A stretch of 64,000 bases of DNA, from contig NZ_JAEKJR010000002.1 in the NCBI RefSeq assembly GCF_017303155.1, forward strand, positions 2,108,001 to 2,172,000, in the 5' to 3' direction. Source of the stretch: Microbulbifer salipaludis. Its GTDB lineage: Bacteria > Pseudomonadota > Gammaproteobacteria > Pseudomonadales > Cellvibrionaceae. Under the pieces are notes generated by a model. That model was not told the DNA's origin. It did no database searches and saw nothing but the letters and a program-made list of their open reading frames with translations. This document shows positions 10,508-18,359 of the stretch, piece after piece (positions within the stretch are counted from its first letter, which is position 1; the number at the start of each line of letters is the position of its first letter). Made by a program: the position numbers and the translations under genes.

Positions 10508-11986
10508 ATGATCATGAAAAGCCGACTGTTGCGATACGGCCGCCGCCTGCTGAAGGGCGCGGCGCTGGCTTGCTGCGCCTCCCTGTTGGTGGCGAGCAAG
10601 GCCCCCAGTCTGCTGGAGCAGGTCAAGGCCTCTGGCAAGCTGGTCGTACTGTCCCAGAACGGGCCCACCACCTACTACGAAGACGCCAACGGCAACTACA
10701 CCGGCTTCGAATACGGCATGCTGCGTGCGTTTGCCCGGGAACTCGGGGTGAAACTCGAAATCCGCGATGTGCACGATCTCAGCCACCTGTTCCAGGAGCT
10801 GGGCGACCCGGAGTCGGACGCGCACCTGGCGGCAGCCGGGCTCACCGTTACACCCGAGCGCCGTGATCAGGTGCGCTTTGCCCCCTCCTACTTCGAAATC
10901 CGCCAGCAGGTGATCTACCGACTGGGCGAATCCCGACCCCGCAGTGTGGCTGATCTGGCGGGCAAGAACATTGCCGTGATCGCCGGTAGCGCCCATGCCG
11001 AGCAGCTGCGCAAACTCTCCCACCGCTACGAAGACCTGCGCTGGGAAGAAATCTCCGACGTCGATGCCATGGAGCTGGTAGAAATGGTCAACGAGGGCAA
11101 GTACCACTATGCCATCGTCGATTCCAATGCCTACGCGGTACATCGCGGGCTCTACCCGAACACCCACATCGCCTTCAACCTGACCCAGTTCCAGCCGGTG
11201 TCCTGGGCCTTCCCGAGAAGCAACGACGACACCCTGTATCGCGCCGCGCGCAACTTTATGCTGCGCGCCAATACCGGCGGCCTGGTCGCCGAGTTGCGCG
11301 AGCTGTACTTCGGGCATGTCAGCAAAATGAACGTGGGCGGGGCCCAGACCTTTGCCCAACTCACCCGCAACCGGCTGCCCAAGTGGCGCGAAGAGCTGCA
11401 GAAAGCCGCCGATAAATACGATCTCGACTGGGAGCTGCTGGCCGCACTCAGTTACCAGGAGTCTCACTGGAACCCCCGCGCCAAATCACCAACCGGTGTG
11501 CGCGGCCTGATGATGCTGACCCGCACTACTGCCCGTGAAATGGGTGTGAACCGGCTGGATCCGGTCGAGAGTATCGACGGCGGTGCGCGCTACTTCCTGC
11601 AGGTGCGCGACAAGATTCCCGAGCGTATCCGCGAGCCGGACCGCACTTGGATGGCGCTCGCCGCCTACAACGTGGGCTATGGGCACCTGGAAGATGCGCG
11701 CATCCTCACACAACAGATGGGCGGCAATGCCGACCGCTGGTCCGATGTACGCGAACACCTGCCACTGCTGGCCAAGCGCCAGTACTACAAGCACCTGAAG
11801 CACGGCTATGCCCGAGGCTGGGAGCCGGTGACCTATGTGCAGAACATTCGCCATTATCAGGCACTGCTGACCTGGAGCAGCCGTATTGAAGAGCAGCGCC
11901 TGGCGGCGGCCGCAGCCAATGGCGATAGCGAAGCACTGGCAGACGCGCCGGCAGCGGAAGCCAGCGGATCCGCTCCCGCACTTTAA
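10508..11986 (+). CDS. mltF: Membrane-bound lytic murein transglycosylase F
   Basis: 492 aa from the ATG at 10508, which follows AAGGGGACA; an ATG two codons later is also possible. After an N-terminal hydrophobic export segment comes a periplasmic solute-binding domain (SGKLVVLSQNGPTTYYED, then GFEYGMLRAFA). A C-terminal SLT lysozyme-like domain follows with the catalytic Glu in ALSYQESHWNP and the GVRGLMMLT block, and AAYNVGYGHLEDAR further on. It cleaves peptidoglycan glycan strands to give 1,6-anhydromuropeptides at the inner face of the outer membrane. In many gammaproteobacteria mltF lies divergent from purL, as here. The last 35 residues are Ala-rich and probably disordered. Confidence 0.93.
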   Translation: MIMKSRLLRYGRRLLKGAALACCASLLVASKAPSLLEQVKASGKLVVLSQNGPTTYYEDANGNYTGFEYGMLRAFARELGVKLEIRDVHDLSHLFQELGDPESDAHLAAAGLTVTPERRDQVRFAPSYFEIRQQVIYRLGESRPRSVADLAGKNIAVIAGSAHAEQLRKLSHRYEDLRWEEISDVDAMELVEMVNEGKYHYAIVDSNAYAVHRGLYPNTHIAFNLTQFQPVSWAFPRSNDDTLYRAARNFMLRANTGGLVAELRELYFGHVSKMNVGGAQTFAQLTRNRLPKWREELQKAADKYDLDWELLAALSYQESHWNPRAKSPTGVRGLMMLTRTTAREMGVNRLDPVESIDGGARYFLQVRDKIPERIREPDRTWMALAAYNVGYGHLEDARILTQQMGGNADRWSDVREHLPLLAKRQYYKHLKHGYARGWEPVTYVQNIRHYQALLTWSSRIEEQRLAAAAANGDSEALADAPAAEASGSAPAL

Positions 11987-12022
11987 GTCCTTCGCTGTTG
12001 GCCCCGCCCCTGCCCCGTATTG

Positions 12023-12048
12023 AAAATCCCGGTCATCCGGGATTTTTT
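12023..12048 (+). terminator. Intrinsic terminator of mltF
   Basis: A 10-bp stem (AAAATCCCGG / CCGGGATTTT) with a TCAT loop and six T, 37 bp past the mltF stop. Confidence 0.9.
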
Positions 12049-12219
12049 CGTTCTGCCCCCTCCCAATTCCCTTTCCGCATCGAAGTCCTGTGCACGCCTG
12101 CACACAAGAACCCTCAACATAAGAAAAAAGTACCGCGCAAGTCGAAAAAATCCTCCTATGCTTACTTCCAGTAGCCCGATCAATTCGGCGCCACCGCAAC
12201 CTTGTCGCGAGGACTTCTT

Positions 12220-12687
12220 ATGATGCGCTTTCTATTACTTGCCAGCTTGATGACCGCGCTCGCCCTGTATGGCTGCAGCCGCAAGTCCGAGACCCACGAC
12301 CCCGACCAGGCCGCCGAACCGGCGGAGAAAACCGAAGTCATCGAGGAAAGCAAGGACACCGGAACCGGTGCGGCCGATGACACCAGCGTGCCCGGAGACA
12401 GCGCCTCCTCCTCAGCCGATGAAACCGATACCCGTTCTGACAACCCCAACAGTGAGGGGCAGCTGATCTGTAACGCCGAGTGGTTTGCCTGGGTCAATGG
12501 AGAGGTGATGCGTACACAGAGCGAAGCCATTACCGAACAATACCCCAGCGGCCTGCCGGAAGTGGGGTCGGCAGAGTGGTTCACTGCGATGGACAAGCTC
12601 ACCGGTGGTGATGGCGCTCACGGACCGGACGGTGGCAGCGACGAGTGGTGTTTTATGATGCAACAGCGTCTTGGCAACCAGGACTGA
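12220..12687 (+). CDS. Hypothetical lipoprotein
   Basis: 155 aa starting at the ATG at 12220 after CGAGGAC; the next ATG at 12223 is equally possible. A signal peptide ends in the lipobox LYGC, so the mature protein should be lipid-anchored. A Glu/Asp/Ser/Thr-rich linker of about 55 residues follows. The C-terminal part (LICNAEWFAWVNGEVM, AEWFTAMDKL, SDEWCFMMQQRL) has two Cys and several Trp and looks folded, but I do not recognise the family. It lies just upstream of a PepSY protein (26 bp gap) and is probably cotranscribed with it. Confidence 0.7.
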   Translation: MMRFLLLASLMTALALYGCSRKSETHDPDQAAEPAEKTEVIEESKDTGTGAADDTSVPGDSASSSADETDTRSDNPNSEGQLICNAEWFAWVNGEVMRTQSEAITEQYPSGLPEVGSAEWFTAMDKLTGGDGAHGPDGGSDEWCFMMQQRLGNQD

Positions 12688-12713
12688 GCGACGGATATCT
12701 TCCGGAGGAATCG

Positions 12714-12995
12714 ATGAAAAATGTAAAGAACTCACTCCTCGCGGTCACCCTGAGCGGCATCGCGGCAGTGGCCGCATCGCAGGACAACAGCAAAGAGGAG
12801 ATGCCGCCACCGGGCGCCATGGCGTTATCTACCATTGTCACCAAACTGGAACAGCAGGGCTATGTGCCTGTGGTTGAGGTTTCCCTCGATGGTGGCCGCT
12901 GGGAAATCGAAGCCTATAAGGAGGGCAAGCGCTGGGATCTCGAAGTGGACCCCAATAGCGGAGAAATCGTAAGCGCCAGGGAGGACGAGAGCTAA
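12714..12995 (+). CDS. Small exported PepSY-domain protein
   Basis: 93 aa from the ATG at 12714, with GGAGGA 5-6 nt upstream deciding the start. A short signal-like segment (NSLLAVTLSGIAAVAAS) precedes a single PepSY-like unit: an alpha-helix (MALSTIVTKLEQQGYVPVVEVSLDG) followed by strands WEIEAYKEGKRWDLEVDP and GEIVSAREDE. PepSY modules are periplasmic and thought to bind or inhibit proteins; the ligand is unknown. A second, different PepSY protein lies 280 bp downstream, and the pair may have a common function in the envelope. Confidence 0.75.
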   Translation: MKNVKNSLLAVTLSGIAAVAASQDNSKEEMPPPGAMALSTIVTKLEQQGYVPVVEVSLDGGRWEIEAYKEGKRWDLEVDPNSGEIVSAREDES

Positions 12996-13010
12996 CCCCG
13001 TTCCTCGTGA

Positions 13011-13040
13011 CCTGTCACCTGTCACCTGTCACCTGTCACC
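13011..13040 (+). repeat. Heptamer tandem repeat (CCTGTCA)4 plus CC
   Basis: Four perfect copies of CCTGTCA followed by CC, directly after the PepSY stop and preceded by GTGA. It lies outside any gene. Short perfect tandem repeats of this kind can vary in copy number by slippage. Confidence 0.9.
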
Positions 13041-13043
13041 CGC

Positions 13044-13074
13044 AACCGTAGCTGCAGTAACGGCAGCTACGGTT
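13044..13074. other. 12-bp perfect hairpin downstream of PepSY gene
   Basis: AACCGTAGCTGC and its exact complement GCAGCTACGGTT with a 7-nt loop. No T-run follows on either strand, so it is not a typical intrinsic terminator; it may protect the 3' end or end transcription with Rho. Confidence 0.6.
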
Positions 13075-13272
13075 AAAAGTCTATTCGCACCAAACTGACG
13101 CGCGCCTTCAAGGTGAAACTGCGGGGCTTGACCTGCGCTCCGAGCCTGCATCTGCTAGCAATGGTTTCAGGAGACATGCATTGCCTCACCTGACCACGAA
13201 CTGCCATCATCACTTGGGATTCCCCCCCACCGAGCCTATCAATGGCAGGATAAAGGCAATTTGGGGAAATCC

Positions 13273-13743
13273 ATGCTGTATGCCGCTGTATCACGTGACC
13301 CTTTCACGCTCAGCCGTCCACCAAGCAATCCAGCACATCGCTCGCGGCACGGGCGGTTCACCGCTCTCGCGGCCGGACTGCTGATGTGCGGAGCCATCGT
13401 CGCCCACGCCCAGCAACCCGGGCCATTCACGGCCCAGGACTTCCAGTTCCCCGGGCAGGCCACAGGCCCCGAAATACCCCCGCACCTGCACGGGCCAGAC
13501 CTGGATGGCAGCACGCCATCAGAAGTCGACCTGAGTGCCGCGGCGGTGCGCGCGCGCTTGCAACGACTGGGCTTTCACCGCTTTGACCGTATGCAGTTTC
13601 GCCACGGTTACTGGAATGTGGTGGCCTACCACGGCAACAAAAAACGCCAGCTGACGGTGCACCCGGCAACTGGCGTCATTCGCTCAGACAAGCCCTACTG
13701 CAACAACCGGTGCAATCGCTACCAGCGCAGCGACGAGTTCTGA
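13273..13743 (+). CDS. Exported PepSY-domain protein
   Basis: About 156 aa from the ATG at 13273; an in-frame TTG at 13261 is the alternative. An N-terminal extension of about 30 residues precedes a clear signal core (FTALAAGLLMCGAIVAHAQ), so the true start could lie further in. After a Pro-rich linker comes a PepSY-like unit: LSAAAVRARLQRLGFHRF, MQFRHGYWNVVAYHGNKKRQLTVHP and TGVIRSDK. The C-terminus has two Cys in YCNNRCNRY, perhaps a disulfide. It is related in layout to the smaller PepSY protein upstream. Function unknown; convergent with the peptidase gene downstream. Confidence 0.7.
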   Translation: MLYAAVSRDPFTLSRPPSNPAHRSRHGRFTALAAGLLMCGAIVAHAQQPGPFTAQDFQFPGQATGPEIPPHLHGPDLDGSTPSEVDLSAAAVRARLQRLGFHRFDRMQFRHGYWNVVAYHGNKKRQLTVHPATGVIRSDKPYCNNRCNRYQRSDEF

Positions 13744-13750
13744 CACACCC

Positions 13751-14806
13751 TCAATCGTCCGCGGCAATCGCAAACAGCAGGTCACTGAAGGCGCTGTTTG
13801 CCGACAGGGACGCCGACTCTTCCATGGTGTGGTAACCCGTGGTGGGAATCTGCAGGGTGGTGCCCTGCACAAATCCCGATGAAGCACTCACGATCCGCCC
13901 CAGCTCCGTACTGCCAAGGGACTGGGGCTCCTGCCCCTCTGCGACCACCTTCTGGTTCAGCGCCTCGATATAGCTGTCTTTAAAGCTGTAGCGGATGCCC
14001 TGCGCCTCACACAGCTGTGCCAGGCGCGCCGTGGTTTCTGGGTGGAACTCGGCGTTGGCGTCGCGGCGACGCAGCACAACCTGCTGCGCATCCGCACTGG
14101 CGCGATCCGGGTAAGGACTGGTATCCACCACCACCAACTTGGTGGTACCGCCATTGAAGCGGCGAAACCACTCCAGCAAGTAGCGCCAGCTGCTGCCCGA
14201 TTCCTCCTGGGCGGTAAAAAATGTCGTGCCCTGAAAGCCAAGGCTGTACAGGTGGACCAAGTGCGCGGCAGTGAGTACATTGTCCAGCTGCGCGCTCAGA
14301 ATACCGTCGTTGATTTCCAGCCGGTCGGTAAACGCCACCGGCGTGCCAGCCACCAAATGCTCCAGACCCGCCACCTCAAAAATCAGGTTATTGCGGTAAC
14401 CACACACATACGCGCGGCGGATTTCCCCGGAACCGAAATAAGAACCCGACCAGGGCTCGTAGGCGGTTACCGGGACCCCCTGAAAGCGGTCGACGATCTT
14501 GGTCATGAGTTTTTCGGAAACGGAATTGCCCAACAGGTCGGAGCGGCGGCCAGACACAAAAGCCGCATACTGAAACTCATTGGGGCCAGTGCAGATCAAG
14601 CCGTGGCGATCAATATGCGCCGAGAACTTGGCACTGTTGGGGCGCTGACCCTGAGCAACCAGCAAGCCCTCATACCAGGTAACCTGTGCCCCGCGCTCTT
14701 CCAGCTCGCGCTGCAATACGCGGAAAAAAGAGTGCTCCGCACCCACCACACTGGGGCTGCGCACGAGTAACTTCAGAAGATCGACAAACTGCTCGGCTTG
14801 TTGCAT
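13751..14806 (-). CDS. M42/M20-type zinc aminopeptidase-like protein
   Basis: 351 aa from the ATG at 14806, with TGAGGAG about 7 nt upstream. The layout matches co-catalytic dizinc peptidases: HIDRHG with the first His ligand, QLDNVLTAAHL with the bridging Asp, TAQEESGSS with the catalytic Glu pair, VVVDTSPY with the next Asp, and TTGYHTMEESA with the last His. A small insert between residues 70 and 170 would be the dimerisation domain. M42 enzymes are cytosolic aminopeptidases (often glutamyl- or broad-specificity) or endoglucanase-like annotated proteins. No signal peptide is seen. It is a single gene convergent with the PepSY gene. Confidence 0.8.
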   Translation of the reverse strand: MQQAEQFVDLLKLLVRSPSVVGAEHSFFRVLQRELEERGAQVTWYEGLLVAQGQRPNSAKFSAHIDRHGLICTGPNEFQYAAFVSGRRSDLLGNSVSEKLMTKIVDRFQGVPVTAYEPWSGSYFGSGEIRRAYVCGYRNNLIFEVAGLEHLVAGTPVAFTDRLEINDGILSAQLDNVLTAAHLVHLYSLGFQGTTFFTAQEESGSSWRYLLEWFRRFNGGTTKLVVVDTSPYPDRASADAQQVVLRRRDANAEFHPETTARLAQLCEAQGIRYSFKDSYIEALNQKVVAEGQEPQSLGSTELGRIVSASSGFVQGTTLQIPTTGYHTMEESASLSANSAFSDLLFAIAADD

Positions 14807-15018
14807 TGGCAAACTCCTCACCGCCGGACACCGGCTACCTGGCGCGAGTATAGCGAGCAAAATCCTCGGCAAGCGACTGTTTTCTGATACCGAATCACTG
14901 GGAGGGAATGCCCCCCAATCCCGGCAACACACCGCGCAACTGGCCAGGAGCGCTGCGCGGTGCTTATTTGGCACCGCTTACCGGTCGTGGGCTGGCGCTG
15001 CCAGCCCGAGCTGCCCCA

Positions 15019-16506
15019 TCAGGGCAGCTTGCGGGGCTCGCCCTGCCCCTTGTCGGCTTCACTGCCATCTGCAGATGTGGAAGCTTCCGCCGCCAGATCA
15101 CCGTGATCGGAAAGCTGATCCGACTGGGTCGACTCCTCAATCGGCGCGCGGCGCAAAATCAGGAAGCCCGATACACCGGCAATCACCGACGCCAGTATTA
15201 CCCCCGCTTTCGCCTGAATCAGCATCTCGCTCTGGCCGGCAAATGCCAGTTCCGAAATGAAGATCGACATGGTGAAGCCAATACCACCCAGCAGTGCCAC
15301 ACCGATGATGTGATGGAAGGTCGAGTGCTTGGGCAACTCGCCCCATCCGAGCTTCCAGCCAATCCAGGTGGCGCCCACAATACCAATCAACTTGCCGAAC
15401 ACCAGGCCGCAAATCACGCCCAAGGTGAGCGGGTTGAACACCGCTTCGGAACTGGTAAAGCTGTCGAACGGAATACCCGCATTGGCAAGGGCGAAGATAG
15501 GTACCACGATGAACGCTACCGGAGTATGCAACCGGGTTTCCATTCGCTGCAGCGGCGACTGCACCAGGTGAATGCCGTTGTCTAACGCAGTGACCCGCGC
15601 ACGCAACGCATCATTAGCAATAATCTTGTCACCGGGACGGAAGCAGCGATCAAAGCTGCGGATGATGTCTTTCACGAACGTACTGAACGCCACCGGGTCG
15701 TACTTGGGCTTGGCTGGAATTGCCATCGCGGTAATTACCCCCGCGAGCGTAGCGTGGACCCCGGTGACATAGAGTGCATACCACAAGAGGATCCCCACAA
15801 ATATATAAGCTGGCAACCGGCGCACCCCGGCAACCTTCAGCAGCCAGAGAATACCCACCAGAACACAGGCAGTAACCAGCGCAGCCATGTTGACTTCTTC
15901 GGTGTACCAGATGGCAATCACCAGAATTGCGCCCAGGTCATCCACAATCGCCAATGCGACCAAGAATGTCACCACAGCCCGCGGTACGCGATTACCGAGG
16001 ATTGCGATACACCCCACAGCGAACGCAATATCCGTGGCCATGGGAATACCCCAGCCACGCTCGGATGGCGTGCCGCCGTTGAGTGCATAAAAAATGAGCG
16101 CCGGCACAACCATGCCACCGACCGCCGCCATCACCGGCAACACGGCATTCCTGATCTCGGACAGCTCGCCAACCAGGAACTCCCGCTTCAATTCCAGCCC
16201 CACCAGCAGGAAGAAGATGGCCATCAAGCCATCGTTGATCCAGTGATGGAAACTCATAGAAAGTGACCAGTCGCCGAAGTTGTAACTGACCGGCAGATGC
16301 AGAAGGTGCTTGTAGGCCTCCTGCCAGGGCGAATTGGCGATAATCAGGGCGATCACCGCACAGATCATCAGCAATACACCACTGCTACTTTGGCGGTGTA
16401 TAAACTCTTCAAATGGCGTCACAAGACGACCGAATGCGTTCTCCAACGGGGCCTCGAACACCTTGCCCTTACGCACTCTAAACTTGCTCAGCACATTATT
16501 TGCCAT
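15019..16506 (-). CDS. nhaA: Na+/H+ antiporter NhaA
   Basis: 495 aa, about 100 longer than the E. coli protein. The core has 11-12 membrane spans. ALAIVDDLGAILVIAIWY holds the paired Asp of the ion-binding site, and PMATDIAFAVG and GVHATLAGVITAMAIP are strongly conserved blocks. The extra length comes from an N-terminal cytosolic stretch of about 25 residues, an insert near residue 290-320 (CFRPGDKIIANDALRARV), and an acidic hydrophilic tail after residue 450 (ESTQSDQLSDHGDLAAEA). It exports Na+ in exchange for H+, which fits a marine lifestyle. Monocistronic; the promoter lies in the 155 bp shared with divergent tlyA. Confidence 0.95.
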   Translation of the reverse strand: MANNVLSKFRVRKGKVFEAPLENAFGRLVTPFEEFIHRQSSSGVLLMICAVIALIIANSPWQEAYKHLLHLPVSYNFGDWSLSMSFHHWINDGLMAIFFLLVGLELKREFLVGELSEIRNAVLPVMAAVGGMVVPALIFYALNGGTPSERGWGIPMATDIAFAVGCIAILGNRVPRAVVTFLVALAIVDDLGAILVIAIWYTEEVNMAALVTACVLVGILWLLKVAGVRRLPAYIFVGILLWYALYVTGVHATLAGVITAMAIPAKPKYDPVAFSTFVKDIIRSFDRCFRPGDKIIANDALRARVTALDNGIHLVQSPLQRMETRLHTPVAFIVVPIFALANAGIPFDSFTSSEAVFNPLTLGVICGLVFGKLIGIVGATWIGWKLGWGELPKHSTFHHIIGVALLGGIGFTMSIFISELAFAGQSEMLIQAKAGVILASVIAGVSGFLILRRAPIEESTQSDQLSDHGDLAAEASTSADGSEADKGQGEPRKLP

Positions 16507-16661
16507 CGAAAGCCGACTCCTGTGATTTTTTACTGCCTGTGAGAAGTATGGAACTCTACAGCGACTTCTCTGTTCGCGGCGCAGAGAGTAGCATGACAGC
16601 CAAATATACCGCTATCCCGATACTCGCCCAATACCGCCAACGAATTTGAGTCACTCCAATC

Positions 16662-17420
16662 ATGATACGCCTCGACCTGCTGCTGGTTCAGCAGCAACTC
16701 GCCAGTTCGCGCACCCACGCCCGCAAGCTCATCGACGCCGGGCGTGTTTTCCTGGCAGACGGCCATCAATGGCGACCGGCCACCAAAGCCAGTCAGTCCC
16801 TCAGCGAAGACACGCGCCTTCGGGTCGAGGCCATGCCGGAAGACCAGTACGTGTCTCGTGCGGGCCTGAAACTCGCCGGTATCCTCGATCATACCGGCCT
16901 GGACCCCGCGGGCTGGCGAGCCCTGGATGTGGGCTGCTCCACCGGCGGCTTCAGTGACTGCCTGCTGCAACGAGGTGCCGAGCAGGTGGTAGGCGTCGAC
17001 GTGGGACATGGCCAGCTAGCCAAGTCTCTGCTGGAAAACCCGCGCATGCACCTGTTTGAGGGCATCAACGCCCGCTATCTTGCTGCCGAGCAGATAGCCC
17101 CGTTCGGCGCGAATGGCTTCGATGCCGTCGTCATGGATGTGTCGTTCATCTCACAAACCCTCATCCTGCCTCAGCTTCCTGCCTTGCTGAAGGCTGGTGG
17201 TCACCTGTTGAGTCTGATCAAGCCCCAGTTTGAGGTGGGCCCGGAGGGCATAGGGAAAGGCGGGCTGGTACGCGACAGTGCGCTTTACCATCAGGTACAG
17301 AATAAAATTTGTACACTTTGTGGTGAGCTGGGTCTGGATACCCAAACCTATCTTGAAAGTCCGATTACTGGCGGCGATGGTAACCGGGAGTTTTTACTCT
17401 GGGCGCGCAAACATCAGTAA
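16662..17420 (+). CDS. tlyA: TlyA-family rRNA 2'-O-methyltransferase
   Basis: 252 aa. The N-terminal 60 residues form an S4 RNA-binding domain (RLDLLLVQQQLASSRTHARKL). The rest is an FtsJ/RrmJ-like methyltransferase domain with the SAM loop LDVGCSTGGFSDCLL, the acidic VGVDVGHGQL, and the catalytic Lys/Asp positions in VVMDVSFIS and LIKPQFEVG. Mycobacterial TlyA methylates 16S and 23S rRNA 2'-hydroxyls; gammaproteobacterial members are often named hemolysin A for historical reasons. The ribosome-binding site is weak. Convergent with the DUF1272 gene, with a GC-rich hairpin at 17429-17457 between or over the stops. Confidence 0.88.
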   Translation: MIRLDLLLVQQQLASSRTHARKLIDAGRVFLADGHQWRPATKASQSLSEDTRLRVEAMPEDQYVSRAGLKLAGILDHTGLDPAGWRALDVGCSTGGFSDCLLQRGAEQVVGVDVGHGQLAKSLLENPRMHLFEGINARYLAAEQIAPFGANGFDAVVMDVSFISQTLILPQLPALLKAGGHLLSLIKPQFEVGPEGIGKGGLVRDSALYHQVQNKICTLCGELGLDTQTYLESPITGGDGNREFLLWARKHQ

Positions 17421-17449
17421 CGTGAACCTGCTGCCTGACACCGCTCCTG

Positions 17450-17680
17450 TCAGGGCAGGATGGTTTCCAGCTTCGCCTTGAATCCGGATTTGGCGACCGC
17501 CGTTGGGGAACTGCGGCGCAACGGCCGGAGCACCAGGTTTCCCTGGCAGTTGGGGCATTGCCGCCTCAGCGCTTCGGTACACTCCGGGCAAAACGTGCAC
17601 TCGTAAGAGCAAATAAAGGCCTCATCGGCAAGACCCAGTTGTGCACTGCAACGCTCGCAAGTGGCTTTCATCTTCAGCAT
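17450..17680 (-). CDS. DUF1272 zinc-ribbon protein
   Basis: 76 aa from the ATG at 17680, chosen for the AAGGA 6-10 nt upstream; a second ATG three codons in is possible. It is rich in paired cysteines: CERC, then CSYECTFCPEC, then CPNC, giving about seven Cys that can bind one or two zinc ions. This matches DUF1272, small cytosolic proteins of unknown function. The last 30 residues are basic. It lies 130 bp downstream of phhB on the same strand and may be cotranscribed with it. Confidence 0.8.
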   Translation of the reverse strand: MLKMKATCERCSAQLGLADEAFICSYECTFCPECTEALRRQCPNCQGNLVLRPLRRSSPTAVAKSGFKAKLETILP

Positions 17681-17810
17681 TGTAGTCCTTCTCGTTTCCT
17701 TGCAAACCATTGAACGAGTCTGGCTGGACGCAGGAGAACCCGGCGGCAATACCCACCGGGATCCCGCCAACTGAACAGCGGGAAAGACCGCACTTGTGAC
17801 CGCTGGCCGC

Positions 17811-18155
17811 TTAATCAGCGTCCAGCTGTTTATCGGTCCTTGCCGCCATGATGAAATCATTCTTGTGCAGGCCACCGGCCTCATGACTCCACCAGGTTAC
17901 GGTAACCTTGCCCCATTCCGTCAACAGTGCAGGGTGGTGACCCACCTCCTCTGCAATCTCACCAACACGGTTGGTAAACGCCAGCGCCTGCTTGAAGTTA
18001 CGAAACTTGAAAACACGCTCTAACTGCATCACGCCGTCACGGGCAATGGGTGTCCAATCCGGGATTTCCCGCATCAGCTCGGCGAGCTCCTCGTCCGAGA
18101 CCAATGGCGCATCCGCCCGGCAGGCTTCACACGCCTGTGCTGCCAGTTCTGTCAT
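17811..18155 (-). CDS. phhB: Pterin-4a-carbinolamine dehydratase
   Basis: 114 aa, usual length. It dehydrates 4a-hydroxytetrahydropterin made by phenylalanine hydroxylase, recycling the cofactor. The signature [20 protein letters not shown] contains the active-site His pair, and the third His lies in WSHEAGGL. The ATG at 18155 follows AAGGAG. No phenylalanine hydroxylase gene is in the window, so it is either encoded elsewhere or the protein serves another pterin-dependent reaction. Confidence 0.93.
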   Translation of the reverse strand: MTELAAQACEACRADAPLVSDEELAELMREIPDWTPIARDGVMQLERVFKFRNFKQALAFTNRVGEIAEEVGHHPALLTEWGKVTVTWWSHEAGGLHKNDFIMAARTDKQLDAD

Positions 18156-18359
18156 ACCAGACTCCTTTGATAATCATATAAATTTGATCGACTCGAATCG
18201 CGGCACTCCGCCACAAATTCCGGTTTTGCCACTTTAGCCGCCGCCAGAATGCGACACAAGGCGACCTGCATCACACAAAATAAATCCCGCAGGAACTCCT
18301 AACTATAAGTTGACTGTGCTAGTTTTTGAGCAGATTCCGCCAAAAGCTCGAGAAGCAAC

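Noticed and set aside
10307..11467. Minus-strand frame opposite mltF
   Set aside because: Antisense shadow of a recognised two-domain transglycosylase.
13011..13040. Short repeats considered as CRISPR or iteron-type origin
   Set aside because: The 7-bp unit is far too short for CRISPR, and no replication gene or DnaA-box cluster is near.
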